Of a DNA stretch of 64,000 bases, positions 45,334 to 56,879 are shown piece by piece. The position numbers were made by a program, and so were the translations under genes. The notes under the pieces are model-generated. The model saw only the letters and a program-made list of their open reading frames with translations, ran no database searches and was not told where the DNA came from. Numbering within the stretch: position 1 is the stretch's first letter; every line of letters starts with the position of its first letter. Source of the stretch: Rosellinia necatrix (lineage: Eukaryota > Ascomycota > Sordariomycetes > Xylariales > Xylariaceae); assembly GCA_021209875.1 (NCBI GenBank), contig JAGYVD010000002.1:62001-126000 (forward strand). The letters are read 5' to 3'.

Positions 45334-46266
45334 TTAGTTTGCAGGCATCTCAATACCTGGATTACGAGGTTCCCCCAATTCATACACGTCGGTTGACATG
45401 GGCGCATATCCTTGACCAGAATACGCGTGTGGCGACGAGTTTAGATAGGCCGTCTGTGATGCTGTTCCGTGCATCTCCTGGGGCGCTTTCGCATGGTACT
45501 CAGTCTCGCTTGGAGTAGGCGCATTCCCTTTGCTTCCGTAGCGGCGCGCGAGAATCCAGCCAAGCGTGAATAGTGTGATAGCTCCCACGGCCGAGCCAAC
45601 ACCGATGCCTGCCTTCGCGCCAGTCGACAATTCCGAATTGGACTGCGGCGGGGTCGTCGTTTCGGTACCGGTGACAGCACTGGTCGTCATGATAGGGCTG
45701 GTAGAAGTCGGTGGAGTGCTGCTGGTAGAAGATGAAGAGAACGGGGCACTTGATGATGATGGTGATGATGACGCCGGATCTGGGTCGGTGATGACGAAGA
45801 TGGATGACGATATTTGCTCGGTGGTTGAGGCTGGGTCCTTTCCTTTTGGCACGAATCGGAAGACCCAGGTTGGGGAGTCAGAAAGCTCGCTCGCGGGGAA
45901 CGTCGCTGTCCAGTTTACTGACAGTGTCGAATTCACGTTCACACTAGCTGGGCGAGCCGTTAGTATTCTTATGTTCAGTGACCTGTTCGGCGCCGTGAAA
46001 AGCTCACAAGCGATTTTATGCTCATGGTTGAAGTTGCTGGAGCCTGTGGCCCAAAGGTCAACCGCAGCTGTGTCACAGTCCGCACAATAGTATTGAAACC
46101 AGCTCCCTAGGCCTGCCGCCCATTGAATTTTGTACTCTCTACCGAGCTGTATAATGGTTGAATAGTCTGGTGTTTGGGGGAACACCCAGTCGCCCTGCAC
46201 GGAGTCCGCTACGCACGAGGGCGTTAACAGGACCAGGGCTAGTGGCGTAGAAAGCATTAGTCGCAT
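45334..46266 (-). CDS. Secretory single-pass membrane protein with Ser/Thr-rich stalk
   Basis: A single exon of 310 codons. A signal peptide (RLMLSTPLALVLLTPSCVAD) leads into an extracellular domain of about 120 residues: DWVFPQTPDYSTIIQLGREY, WFQYYCADCDTAAVDLWATG and WTATFPASELSDSPTWVFRF, which look like beta strands with a few cysteines. A Ser/Thr/Pro stalk follows (about 160-210), probably O-glycosylated, then one membrane helix (AGIGVGSAVGAITLFTLGWI), basic residues (LARRYGSKG) and a cytosolic tail ending YELGEPRNPGIEMPAN. This layout is common among mould cell-surface proteins resembling wall sensors of the Mid2 type, but the ectodomain is not WSC. Function unknown. The gene sits in AT-rich surroundings. 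Confidence 0.8.
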   Translation of the reverse strand: MRLMLSTPLALVLLTPSCVADSVQGDWVFPQTPDYSTIIQLGREYKIQWAAGLGSWFQYYCADCDTAAVDLWATGSSNFNHEHKIACELFTAPNRSLNIRILTARPASVNVNSTLSVNWTATFPASELSDSPTWVFRFVPKGKDPASTTEQISSSIFVITDPDPASSSPSSSSAPFSSSSTSSTPPTSTSPIMTTSAVTGTETTTPPQSNSELSTGAKAGIGVGSAVGAITLFTLGWILARRYGSKGNAPTPSETEYHAKAPQEMHGTASQTAYLNSSPHAYSGQGYAPMSTDVYELGEPRNPGIEMPAN

Positions 46267-49200
46267 GACGGTAATAATGAATCAATTTGGTTAATTAAGG
46301 TGATTGAGAGAAGGAAAGAAAGCCAATATTGTGAGAATCTATAATCTAATGCTTCAGCAAGATATCTCATGAAACCCAGCACAAGACACACTACGAAGTA
46401 CTATCGTTCCTTTCAGGGATAAAAGGATGGGAATCCTCGTTCTACCTATCAATCGGAGGTGTTACTCTTATTAGACCTTCGTAATTGAGCATCTAGGACT
46501 CCTAGATCTAATATCAGCCAGGTAGTAACGTAAGTAGCGATACCGGGTGCATCACGATTATCAATATCGTAGGCTCATGCAGGCTACAAAAATTTCATCA
46601 GGCACGACCCCCTACAAAAATCCTATGGGAAGAAAGGGGACAGGGGGATTGTTACAGGGTACTACAGCTACTTAAGCGGCGCCAGGGGTTATGCACGCCG
46701 GGCGCAGCTGAAGAGGTTATCAGGAAGACACCGCTCGTAACAACTGATTTGTCGTTTATTGGCAGACATTTTAAGCGAACTGTGACATCCATCTTACTCA
46801 GTGGCCAATGAACCATTCGAAATTGGTGATGGACGTGGGGGCGGAGGCGTGATAGGCAAAGAGGGCAAATAATACTCTCGGGTTTAAATGAGGCCACAAC
46901 TAACAACCAAATCCCTCCTTACACCCGCGAAGCAAACATCGGGCGTACAGTCCCGTAGCCTCAAGATCCATTCTAGCGTGCCCTCGGCAGCACCATTGAA
47001 GGATCGGTTTGGTGGGCCTAGGGTATTCCGGGGTTATGGGGCTTGAGTAGGTATAAGCGGCATCGTTCGGATCTGGGGTAGTAGCATGCTCCGGGGGGTT
47101 CGGCTGTTCCATTTCTCTCAATACGGGTATCCTTGCGAGGCCAATACGCCGATAGCAAGACGGACGCCCGACGGCTACAAGGAGAAGGGAACCACTGCAC
47201 CGCCCGATGAGTCAGCAGACTCAGACGCCGAGTGTTCCATGTTGCATTAATGGAGTCTGTAACGGCGGGCAAGCTAGGTCGAGAGTTTAGAGCCACAGTT
47301 TTGCTGCTGAACATTCGTCTTCCCGGCTCCTCAAACGTATACTCCATGTCGTCTCTTTCGTTTCACGTTTCTGCGATTTCCTGGGGAATGAATGTTTGAA
47401 CAAGCCCTACGGGCGTGGCACTCGATTTAGCACTTGACACCAGTCCCCTAAGGTCTTGGGAGATTCAGAGGCCAGTTGTTTACACTATTGAGCCCTAAAT
47501 AACATCGCTTCTACCCACCTATTACCTAAAATAAGCCTATCTATCCACTCTACCATTCAGCATTTGACATTCCCACTCCCTCCGCAATGAATGCATGGTG
47601 ATCTTCCAAGAAGTCGATGTTCAGTTTGACTGAAAGTATAAAGACCGTGCAAGATCTGTTGCGTCGATTGAATGACTCAAAGTGCATCCATTGTACGGAT
47701 ATAGAGTATATTGGTACCCGATAAATGCTTTGGCACTTTCTGAGCGTTATCGCCGGCGATGTCATCGGTTCACTGTGAACGCGACTGGTCTAGAGGGAAG
47801 GGAGGGAGGGGGGTGCAGGGGTTTGAGGACGTCATTCTCCCACAACTTGGGTTATATCAAGACTTAATAAGCTTAGTTGGTCGATGTAGAGTACTTTCCG
47901 GGGGTGGGGGAGGCTTCCCCGTCGTTGAGTAAGCTCTCCAGGCATGCTATAGAATGCTATTAGGCAATGGGCCCCGTCACAGGGTTACCTACTAGGTGCC
48001 GTTAGCCTTGCCGCCCTCATCTTGTACGAACATCAGTTCGCCTTCGGGTCTAAATGTCTCCAGGGATTTTTTCCAAGCCATATTTTTTGATCTGGAGTGG
48101 GGTCATCCTGAGAAGCTATAACAACCTAGGTAGGCCGCTGAGCCGGGCTGCAATATGGTCAGTCTAGGGCAATCTGTGACCGAGCTGGCAGCTACTTCAA
48201 CGCTCCTCACGTAAAAGGGGACAACTGAGTTTAATGCCGAGACATTATGAGTTTTACGGGATTTCAAAGATCACTGTTGCTAATATCTGCTTAGCTAATT
48301 TTAACTTTCGAAACGCCATTTAATACCTTAAAATCTACCCTAGGTGCATTGTAGGACATTATTCAGTTCGTTCATGAACTAGTGTTTAGTGGTTACTAAG
48401 CAGATTTCTGCCTTTCTATATATACATATTTCCTAGGTTTCTTCAGACAGAAGTTTTAGACGTGAAAGCCACATAAAATTTATCAAACCAGATCTTTTGC
48501 TCAGCTCCTATAATCATTAGGTCAGTAGTTGGGTCGGTGACGATCGGGGGATCCCGTTTGTATATCCTACTAATATTTACCAAGCGGCGCGCTTAAAAAT
48601 ATTCATGTACCTAGCCTGAAGTATTAACATATATTTCGATAGTTATCATATGTAACTTGCTTAGACTATCTGTGTAGTTTTTGAGTGTGGCGACACCGTC
48701 CATAAAAGTGCAATGCAGGCATTGTATACTCGCCTGACTGAATGAGATCCTGCGAATCTCTACACAGTACGGCTAATAGGCCGAAACGCCACCAATTTTC
48801 AACACTGCCTGATATTTCGTCGAAATCAATAGACGGACAAGTTTATTGGCGGGTTGGTACTGTTTAACAGGGACCCGGTGAGGGTAGTTATTGTTTTGGT
48901 GATGTTGAGTTAAGGAAAATTGGGTTGGTAGATGATCGAGATGAACAAATGGACAGACGGCAGCAATCAGTCACTAGCCATGATCCCCTTTCCTTACCAA
49001 TATAGACCAACTGGACCCAGGTCAGGACGGGTTCCTCCCATCCAAGAAAATCGGTTCACATTGACGTATACAATGTATGAATTTTAGATGTACAGCAAAG
49101 ACACAATGCACATTCTATTGGTATCAGACGCAAATGCTCAACTGGCGAAAGCCCAGTCATACTAACAGAATCTAAACCCACGCGTATGCATAACCCGTAT

Positions 49201-49518
49201 TCAAAAATAGCAAATGCGACCAGAACCCCGCTCGTGCATGTAGTGATGAGTAGGTGGCTAAAGCCCGGGCTTGTGTCGATGTACATACCCGTCTCAACGG
49301 TAACCGAAGCCGAAAGACATGAACATTCTCATGAGGTGGCGGGGCTATTGGCCCAATGGCTCGAGAATTGTGCTTCCTCCAACCCGCAGTAGCGAGAAAA
49401 CGGACTTGACACACCGGACTGCCCAACCGACATCCCTGCGAGCGATTTCGACCCTGCGGGTGAGCTCGTCTAGATACACCAAGGCCGACCCAAAGCTTAA
49501 GCCAAGACGTGCTTCCGC
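46267..49518. other. Long AT-rich intergenic region, no gene seen
   Basis: More than 3 kb of mostly AT-rich sequence with many stops in all frames. Minus-strand frames at 46900-47121 and 47018-47347 are modestly GC-rich and could be a remnant of a Cys-containing small protein, but I cannot assign them. The composition suits repeat-derived DNA decayed by mutation; I could not find terminal repeats. Confidence 0.35.
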
Positions 49519-50658
49519 TCATGACATTCCCCCGAGGCGCTTCTTGGCCACTCCAACCTTGCTGCCGAGGACATCGGCCTGGGCATTGACATGATCGAGG
49601 ATCTCGATATGCTGCATGACTTCGCGATCGATACCCTCGGCCATCTCGCGCTGGCGGCGTATAATCTTCCCGAGGGCTTCTACATCGCGGTCCTGGTCCT
49701 CCATCAACTGTTTCTGCAGCTGCGCGACGCCTTCGTTGTCTAGCTCCCTTGTCTGCTCCGTCTCCGGCAGGGGCGCGCCCAGGACTCGGCCGCGGGTCTT
49801 GGACGCCGCAGCCCCGAAGAGGGCGGCCTTATCCGAAGCCGACGGAGCACCTTTGGCGGTCGCCTTGGCTGTGGCGAAGATGGTCAAGCTCAGCTTCTCG
49901 AGGTCTTCCCTATCGACGCGGGCAGCAGCGAGCAGGTCCTTCCGCCTCCGAATCTCCCCGTCCCCAATCCTCCTCGCGCTCTCGATAGTTTTCAGCCCAT
50001 CCCGCAGGCACGTCAACAAGCCGCCGGCCTTGACGAGAGCCTTTTTCGCAGCCGAACCGGCCTCGAGGGCGACGGCGTTCTCGGTGGCGGCGTCCCGCTT
50101 GGCGAGGAAGCGACGGGCCTCCTGTAGGTCCCTCTTCATTTCGCCATGAAGGTCCAGCCACGTCCCGGGGTCCTCGGCGGCGGCAGCATTGGCGGCATCT
50201 CTATTCGGGATGCCGTAGCCACCCCTCACGCTTGCGGCGCTGTTGGCGGCACTGAGGGGGGGCAGAGTGAGAAAGCTGCGCCAGGCAGGCGTGTCACGCC
50301 ATCTACGGTCGGGGGATTCGGCGATGGCACAGAGGTAGGCCTCGAGGTGCCGGCGGCGGTCTTCGGTCAATTCGGGCGAGGTGAGGGTGGACTTGAACCA
50401 CGTTTTAGCTGGTAGGGATGCAGGTGGCGGGCTGCCGACGAGGGAGGTGAGGGTGGTGTGCAGAGTAGCAAACTCGGAGTACCGCTTCTGGATGATGAGG
50501 GTGCGCACGGGCAGGCGCAGGGTGATGTTGTAGAGGGTGTATGGCTTAGATCCGTCGGCGGGCGTGTGTAGGGAGGTCGTCGGGATCGAGATCTCGGCGT
50601 GTGCTTGCATTATGCCACCGCTTACGGGGATATCGATATCGTGTGTTGTTGTCGTCAA
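49519..50658 (-). CDS. VAM7: Vam7-like PX-domain SNARE
   Basis: A single exon of 379 codons on the minus strand, start ATG 50658; the conserved N-terminus begins at Met17 (MQAHAEISIPTTSL), so translation from 50610 is also possible. Residues about 20-125 form a PX domain: YTLYNITLRLPVRTLIIQKR, the phosphoinositide-contacting YSEFATLHTTL, and EDRRRHLEAYLCAIAESPD. A long helical linker follows, rich in Ala and Lys. The C-terminal Qc-SNARE motif spans about 310-375: DRDVEALGKIIRRQREMAEG, with the ionic-layer Gln in REVMQHIEILDHV. There is no membrane anchor, as in yeast Vam7, which binds PI3P on the vacuole and pairs with Vam3, Vti1 and Nyv1 for vacuole fusion. The ending VGVAKKRLGGMS is typical. 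Intact. Confidence 0.92.
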   Translation of the reverse strand: MTTTTHDIDIPVSGGIMQAHAEISIPTTSLHTPADGSKPYTLYNITLRLPVRTLIIQKRYSEFATLHTTLTSLVGSPPPASLPAKTWFKSTLTSPELTEDRRRHLEAYLCAIAESPDRRWRDTPAWRSFLTLPPLSAANSAASVRGGYGIPNRDAANAAAAEDPGTWLDLHGEMKRDLQEARRFLAKRDAATENAVALEAGSAAKKALVKAGGLLTCLRDGLKTIESARRIGDGEIRRRKDLLAAARVDREDLEKLSLTIFATAKATAKGAPSASDKAALFGAAASKTRGRVLGAPLPETEQTRELDNEGVAQLQKQLMEDQDRDVEALGKIIRRQREMAEGIDREVMQHIEILDHVNAQADVLGSKVGVAKKRLGGMS

Positions 50659-53600
50659 TACTATACTTGTGTATGTATGGCCTGTCGGGGTGGGCCAATC
50701 CGGGATTCGGTCTGGGGTGAGCGAGCAGCGGGGGATGGGAGAATGGGAGATGTTGGTGTCGATAACAATTGTCGTTATTGTTATTTGTAGAGCAGAACAA
50801 AACCCATTCGTCGTTTTCGCTGGTCTCTTGTTGGCTGTTGGCTGTTGGCTAACTTACTTGCCTGCGGCAGCCGCTCTGGCCCGCCCGACTGACCTCATGA
50901 GTGACAAGTGACATGATCTGGGGGTTTGGCGCCTGCCTGGATGCGGCCTGGATCCCCACCTAAACTCAGGTGGGTAGGTAGGTGCTAGTGGGCTATTCCT
51001 GGTCGCGTGCGTCTGAGTTCACCATCTACAACGCGCTATGCCCGATAGGCCACTACCCGTCGAGCTCGGTAGCTCACCCGTCCCGGTCAGCGGAGCTACC
51101 GGTCGGGATTTAGTGTAGTTTGCTGTACACTACGTAGTAGGCAGAGCTATCTTAAACATGTACATCATAGTCGACGATGCCCTCTTGCTCACAACAGCGA
51201 TAGCGACAGTCCGTGATGTTATTATGCATGCATCTTGAAAATCATTTTATGCTGCCTCAAAGGGCCATCGTGTCACACTGGCCAAGAAGTCAGCCCCAAA
51301 CCCCAAGCCCGTCTTCCTTTCTACCCCGGATTGGCCTCTCGCGTTCTTTTGGCCCCTCAAATGCCGACCGGCAATGGGGCGACAGCGAACGGACGAGCCA
51401 TATAAATATATAGCAAGCCCCTTGCCCCTTGCCTATTTAGCCAACAGGACCCTTTACCGTCTCATACACTATAATGGTGTTAAGGTACAGTGTTAAACGG
51501 TTACGTGCACAGTTCGGGTAGTGTGGTATCTCTGTCCCCTATCTTCTACGCTGCATAGACGAAGTAATCTCACGATACGATAGTTATCTATTAAGCATTC
51601 GAGAACAGAATATAGGGTGCTCCTGACATGTGATCACTTACCCCCGGCCTGGGATAATGTAACCTAGTGCATACGCTTACCATCGCCAAGTTCTTGATGA
51701 TGAGAGTCGCTAACATTCGAATAGGCAGCGAGCGAGCTGACTGTTCCTTTCGACTCGTCAGATATAGAACCACGGCCTTTTATATCGAGTCGCTGTCGTG
51801 TTCTATAATTCGGAGCTCACTGAACGTTTCCCGCATGCTCATCAGCATTGCAAAGACGCCCGCCCCTCGGGGGGTGTTGTTACGGACCTAGTCAATAAAC
51901 TTCGTTTATATGGCGCCTATTAGGTAAGTTAACGAGGCAGGCATTTTGAGGTCGCAACCCTCGCTGAATAACTTGCGCACTGTAGCTTCTTAGATATCCA
52001 GCCCACCGACAATCTATCTATGTTCTAGGCCGGTATTTGGTCACTCGGGAATACGCGATTACGAGATTCAGACCGCTACTAGCCAAGAAGAACCTAAAAC
52101 TCAAAGGCATTAACTCATATCAAATCTTAATTTGAAGGGGGTTATACGTGATCTCCATACGTACGATGGAAGGCTGGTTGGGTTCACCCATCCAAGTTAG
52201 GAAATAGGCTGCAAACTGGGGGAGCATTCTTGCCTATGGTGACCCGGCAGATTGTCTAACCTGGCTTCGAGATGCATCCTAACGATCTTGTGCAATGTGG
52301 AAGCAGCCCAAGGAAGGGAGCATGGCATGAACGCGTGGCCCACACCGTGGCATTGCGACCAATCTCAACACGGCCGAGCCCGCTGGCTTGTGCTGCTTCC
52401 CCAGACTAACAAGTAACGTATCGAACCTGGGTCCGGACGTTAAACACGATGCCCGTGGCTGCCCAAGGCTCGCCATAGGGGACAGGGTATACAATAGTAG
52501 ATGGATCGGTAGGTATGCAAAATGGCGTACCTTGGCCTCTAATATGCATACATATAGTCAGTTACTTGTTCTACCCGAACTTAGAGAGATCGAAGATGGA
52601 CCAACCGTGGGACAAAATTGGAGCAGGCATTGGGAAATGCCGGTGGTGCCTTTGTCGTACGTCAATCTACACGTTTTGGAACACGGTACCACGAGCACCA
52701 TGATGATATCAGAGAAAATAAGAACATTGGGGTAAGAAGGGAAAAGGGACCAGTGCCGGATACGAGAAAGTGGAATGGTTTTCTTTGAGCCGTGATGGGC
52801 GTCTCCGGAACGTTACATAAGGCCGAGGGAAGAAAACCGAGCTTCGGCGTCATAAACGAACCAATTTAGGCCACCAACAGACGATCCAGTGGGGTCGAGA
52901 GCCGAGGACCGAAAAGCCTCGCATACCAGACCTCTGCCACCAGTCAGCCGGATTGTATAGCTAGCGTAAGTCGTGCACATAAGGTATTTTCGCAACGCGC
53001 ACGAAGGCAAGTAGCGGTATGCACGACGCTGCAGCAGGCATTGGGCAAGGGTCGGGGCGATCCGAAGCTTGCCGGGGATTGAAAAAGACAAGTGGGCTAG
53101 CCACGGTAAGACCCTTCCCTTTGTGTGCACCGACAAGTGGTTAGTGGTTTTGTGTAATTATGGTAACTCTTAACTATTGGTATTACAGGGTTGCATATCA
53201 TATGTCAGCGCCGGAAACCCCTACGCCAGCTGTCTAACTTGTTCTCTACAAAGTATCCAACTCTCGCGCCATCAATGCACCGCCTCGCCCAGACTACTAT
53301 GTAGGACTAGGTATACTGTGACCCGGATCAGTCTACGGCAATCCCTAGTTAGCTCGGACTGCGAGAATACGAGATCTTGGCGAATCAACAGCAGACCCCA
53401 TACAGCCCATTCTAGGGCTAGTTCAGCACAGGCGGAGCAGATCATCTACAGTGGTGTACCTACGTCATGGCTGACCTCAGCCCATCGCCGGATTGGGCGT
53501 CTTCGCTTCAATACGGACTACGGACGGCGCGGGTGGTGCGCTCTCAATGGGTAGGAGGCAAATATCGTATCAGACAGAGATGGTGCCGTATACCGTCCGA

Positions 53601-53930
53601 AATATTGAGCTATTGTTGAACGTTCCATCGTCTCGTCCCCACTTGGGGAAAATAGGTGAGGTCGGGTACTGTGAAGATAATAGGTCCTCGATGCTGGATC
53701 AACCATCAGCCTGCATATATAAAGAGAGTCGAGACCGGTTGCATCGTGATAAAACCCTAACACCGTTGTCACCTAAGTCAACATATCAACTGCGACTACT
53801 ACATATATAATAACAACATACCATTCATAGTTCCAAGGATATTTATTCAGTTATTCTCCTCCCTCCCACCACACCACACCATCTATAACACCACCTTTCT
53901 CCTCCCTTTCCCATCAAGACATTTATCAAA
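50659..53930. other. Long intergenic region, no gene seen
   Basis: About 3.3 kb. The first 400 bp are the Vam7 promoter side. TAGG/GGTG repeats occur near 50968-50985. The rest is of mixed, mostly AT-leaning composition and has only unremarkable frames. CT/CACC-rich sequence at 53858-53915 just before the next ATG is probably that gene's promoter and leader. Confidence 0.35.
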
Positions 53931-54629
53931 ATGCGCAACTTCATCGGAACCCTCGCTGCTGTGCTACCCCTTGTCGCCGCGGCTCCCTACGGCGTGGGCG
54001 AGCGCGACAGCACCACGGGCTGCACGGCTACATCGTTCGGAGACTTCTCGTGGACCATCGAGGACTTCACCTACCATGCCGGGTACCTCTTCACCACGCC
54101 AGCACATCAGGTGTCATCGGGCTCCGTGGACTTCAGCCTGACGAACCCGGCGTTCCCGGAGAAGGTCTCGTGCACAGCCTACAGCACGTGGCTAACCGAC
54201 TTCTTCTACGGCAACATCAACTACAACTGCACGATACCGGAGAACACCGGCACCGAGACCACCTTCTCTTTCAGCCGGCCCTCGGGTGAGCTCAACATCA
54301 ACCAGACCTGGACCTGCACCGACGAGGATCCCCAGTACCCGTGAGTCTCACTTCTTGTTCCCCTATATATTTCTCCCTCCCGCATCCCTGCCTTCCCATG
54401 TCGATCGCGAGGTAAAAGGATAAAAGAGAACGAAGGCTAACCAAGACCCGTCTCGGGTCGCAGAGTAACTTTCCACGCTTACGGCACTATCAACCTAAAT
54501 CTCGATTGCAAGGAGACCAACTACCAGAACCCTGACTGGCAGATGGGCGAGACATACTCTAACCGCGATATCACCTGCGCCCCCGTTACCCTGCCCCTCC
54601 AGCCTCACGATAAGACCGCTGTCGCTTAA
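53931..54629 (+). CDS. Small secreted cysteine-containing protein (AA1/Alt a 1-like fold possible)
   Basis: Two exons: 53931-54340 and 54464-54629, with a 123-bp intron (GTGAGT...GCAG, branch GCTAACC) and a product of 191 aa. A signal peptide covers about residues 1-18 (RNFIGTLAAVLPLVAAAP). The mature protein has six cysteines: C31, and those in KVSCTAY, NYNCTIP, TWTCTDED, LDCKE and ITCAP, an even number as expected for disulfides. Alternating strands such as FSWTIEDFTYHAGYLF, SGSVDFSLTNPAFPEK and LNINQTWTCTDEDPQYP suggest an all-beta fold like that of AA1-like (Alternaria allergen Alt a 1) proteins. The family attribution is by pattern only. Such proteins are abundant in plant-associated moulds and some act at the host interface. 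The C/T-rich leader with the ATG after ATCAAA is a typical strong fungal promoter. Isolated in AT-rich DNA. Confidence 0.85.
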
Positions 54630-55812
54630 GCGGGCGCGGGCTTTAGGGGCAATGCTGTATAACGCCGGTTAGAGAAGAGAAGAGAAGAGAAGAGAAGCAG
54701 AAAAAAAACAAAAACGGAGGACAGGTTGATTTATACCCCGTCCGCTCGCCCATCCGACTTGTAACGATTACGATTAATAGACTTGCTGGGTTTCAGGAGT
54801 TGTAAAGAGTACCTGTGTCGTCACGGGATGCAGAACTAAATGTTTAATAATATTTACGCTAAGCTACTTTGAGCAATACACATTACTTTCGACTGATTTT
54901 GATGCGTGCTTATTCATGCCGCATGATTTTCCTACTATGAGTGGAACTTACACCCCAGTGCTGACTATGATGAAACTTACTTGAGCACCGAAAATATTTA
55001 CGAGCCTCCGGTGTCCGCGGCACCCCGCGAAGCTTCTTACCACCTATTCGGGATTTACTCCGATCACATCTAGCCGATATCGGTCTATTCCGCTCCAACT
55101 TACTGTGTAACTATGAACATCCGCAACAGCAACAATATGTATGATGGAACAGTTCCGTCTATCTACATACACGCCACCGACTATAGTACATCTATTTGGC
55201 CAAGTTAACCTTAAGTCACTTCCGGGCATAACCCGGGAAAAAGCGTCGAGGCTAACGACATTGCCGTTGTATGTGGGTAACTGGTTTGTAATACACCAAA
55301 TCTAGCGCTCGAATCAACTCAATCGACTCGGAATAGACAGCATGAGCGATGCTCGACAGTATTGATAATTATCAGGAATACAATTCACCTGTAGAGCGTT
55401 CATTTGATGTTGGAAATCAAACAGTTGAAAGTTACGGAGTCACGGAACACAACTCGTGGAAACACCGCAAACAGAATTAGCTGGAAGCTTGATAGCTGTA
55501 CGGTTCTATTGCCGCCGTACCAAAGATGGCGAAGTAAGCGACCGATCTAACATTAAAGAGGAACTGGGTATTAATCATGAGAGTGGTGACTATGAACTAT
55601 ACTAATAATGGCCGATATGTTTGGGAAGTTGGAGAAAGACTTAACCTGGTTTATAATCGAGTTGTGTTGTAGAGGTATGAGTGTTCAGCCAGAATTAGAA
55701 CATAAACAATGATGAGCCCAACTGTAGTGAGATTAGTCGAAAAGTTCACTCTATACTAAGTCACGAAGTTATACCAACCCTCCCGAATACGCAGCAAAAG
55801 AGCAACAGCAAA
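54630..55812. other. Intergenic region, AT-rich, no gene seen
   Basis: About 1.2 kb after the secreted protein gene. An AGAGA/GAAGA pentanucleotide array lies at about 54671-54697, in the 3' flank. The remaining DNA is AT-rich without supported frames. Confidence 0.4.
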
Positions 55813-56879
55813 ATGTCGGTCCAGCGTGTGTTCCGGTTGCCGAAACGGACCTCCGTCCACGATCTGGTCGAAACCCAGGAGCCGATACCAGAGCCCCTCC
55901 CCCACGAGGTCTTGATCAAGATCCGAAGCGTCGCCCTGAACTACCGGGACCTGGCCATCGCCACGGGGACGTATCCGTTCCCCGTGAAGGACTCGGTGGT
56001 GCCCTGCTCCGACATCTCGGGCGACGTTGTCCGCGCCGGGGCTAACGTCGACGACTTCGCCCCGGGGGACAAGGTGATCGCGTCCTTCGACCGGCAGAGG
56101 CTCTACGGGCCTATCAAGAGCTGGACCCACGGTCTTAGCGGCTCAATCGACGGCGGCCTGCGCGAGTACATCGCGCTGCCCGGTGCCCATCTCGTCAGGG
56201 TGCCCGCGTCCACGAGCCTTAGCTACGCGCAGCTGGCGGCGATCGTGTGCACGGGGATAATGGTGTGGAATGTGCTGTATGGTAACGTGCTGTTGAAGCT
56301 GGGGCAGACGGCGCTATTCTTCGGTAAGAAAGATACTGGACTACCATATATATATATATATAGGCATAACCTAGGCTATGGTATCGGTGCTGATATATAT
56401 GAGTTCCAATAATAATAGGCACGGGCGGGGTCTCGATCACGGGATTGATCCTCGCCAAGGCGGCGGGTGCCCGTACGATCATCACGTCGTCGTCGTCGGA
56501 CGCGAAGCTGCGGCTCTTGCAGACCACGTACGGCGCGGACCACGGGATCAACTACCGGGCGACGCCGGACTGGGCGGCCGAGGTGTGGTGCGGCTGACGG
56601 GCGGGGCCGGGGCCGGGGCCGGGGCCGACTTACGTGTTCGAGAACGGCGGGGCGGGGACGGTCGCGCAGAGCCTGGCGGCCGTGGCCCACGGCGGCACGG
56701 CCGCCGTCATCGGGTTCCTCGCCGGCGGCGCGCGGGACGCGAGGGCCGCGACGTCGCGGCCCTCGCGCTCTCCAGGGGCGCCATTCGTGCGCGGCATCAT
56801 CCTCGGCTCCAAGCAGCAGCTCGAGGACGTCGCGCGCTTCGTCGCCGAGAAGGGCCTGCGCTTGCCCAAGATGCTGTAA
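55813..56879 (+). pseudogene. Zinc-type alcohol dehydrogenase/quinone oxidoreductase (MDR), decayed
   Basis: Exon 1 (55813-56323) is intact and typical of the MDR superfamily: LPHEVLIKIRSVALNYRDLA, then SDISGDVVRAGANVDDFAPG and GGLREYIALPGAHLVRVPAS. A 95-bp intron with a TA tract (56324-56418, GTAAGA...ATAG) leads to exon 2 with the cofactor loop [18 protein letters not shown]. After WAAEV the frame changes at an extra TG (about 56583-56590), goes back with an extra T at 56630-56631 (before YVFENGG), leaves again before DVAALALSRGAI (about 56741-56750) and returns at 56786. It then stops at 56877-56879 after LRLPKML, about 30 residues before the usual end of the family. Paired small indels plus truncation point to a pseudogene. 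Exon 1 alone would make no enzyme. Confidence 0.75.
56603..56626 (+). repeat. GGGGCC hexanucleotide repeat, four units
   Basis: Four exact GGGGCC copies between two of the indels of the MDR pseudogene, encoding an extra Gly-Ala string where the family has a short TGGxGAD turn. It looks like a local slippage expansion. Confidence 0.85.

Noticed and set aside
46652..47347. Group of minus-strand frames with scattered cysteines (for example LQWCCRGHARMDLEATGLYA)
   Set aside because: Faintly like a small zinc-finger-type protein, but stops interrupt it and no consistent frame or splice structure emerges.
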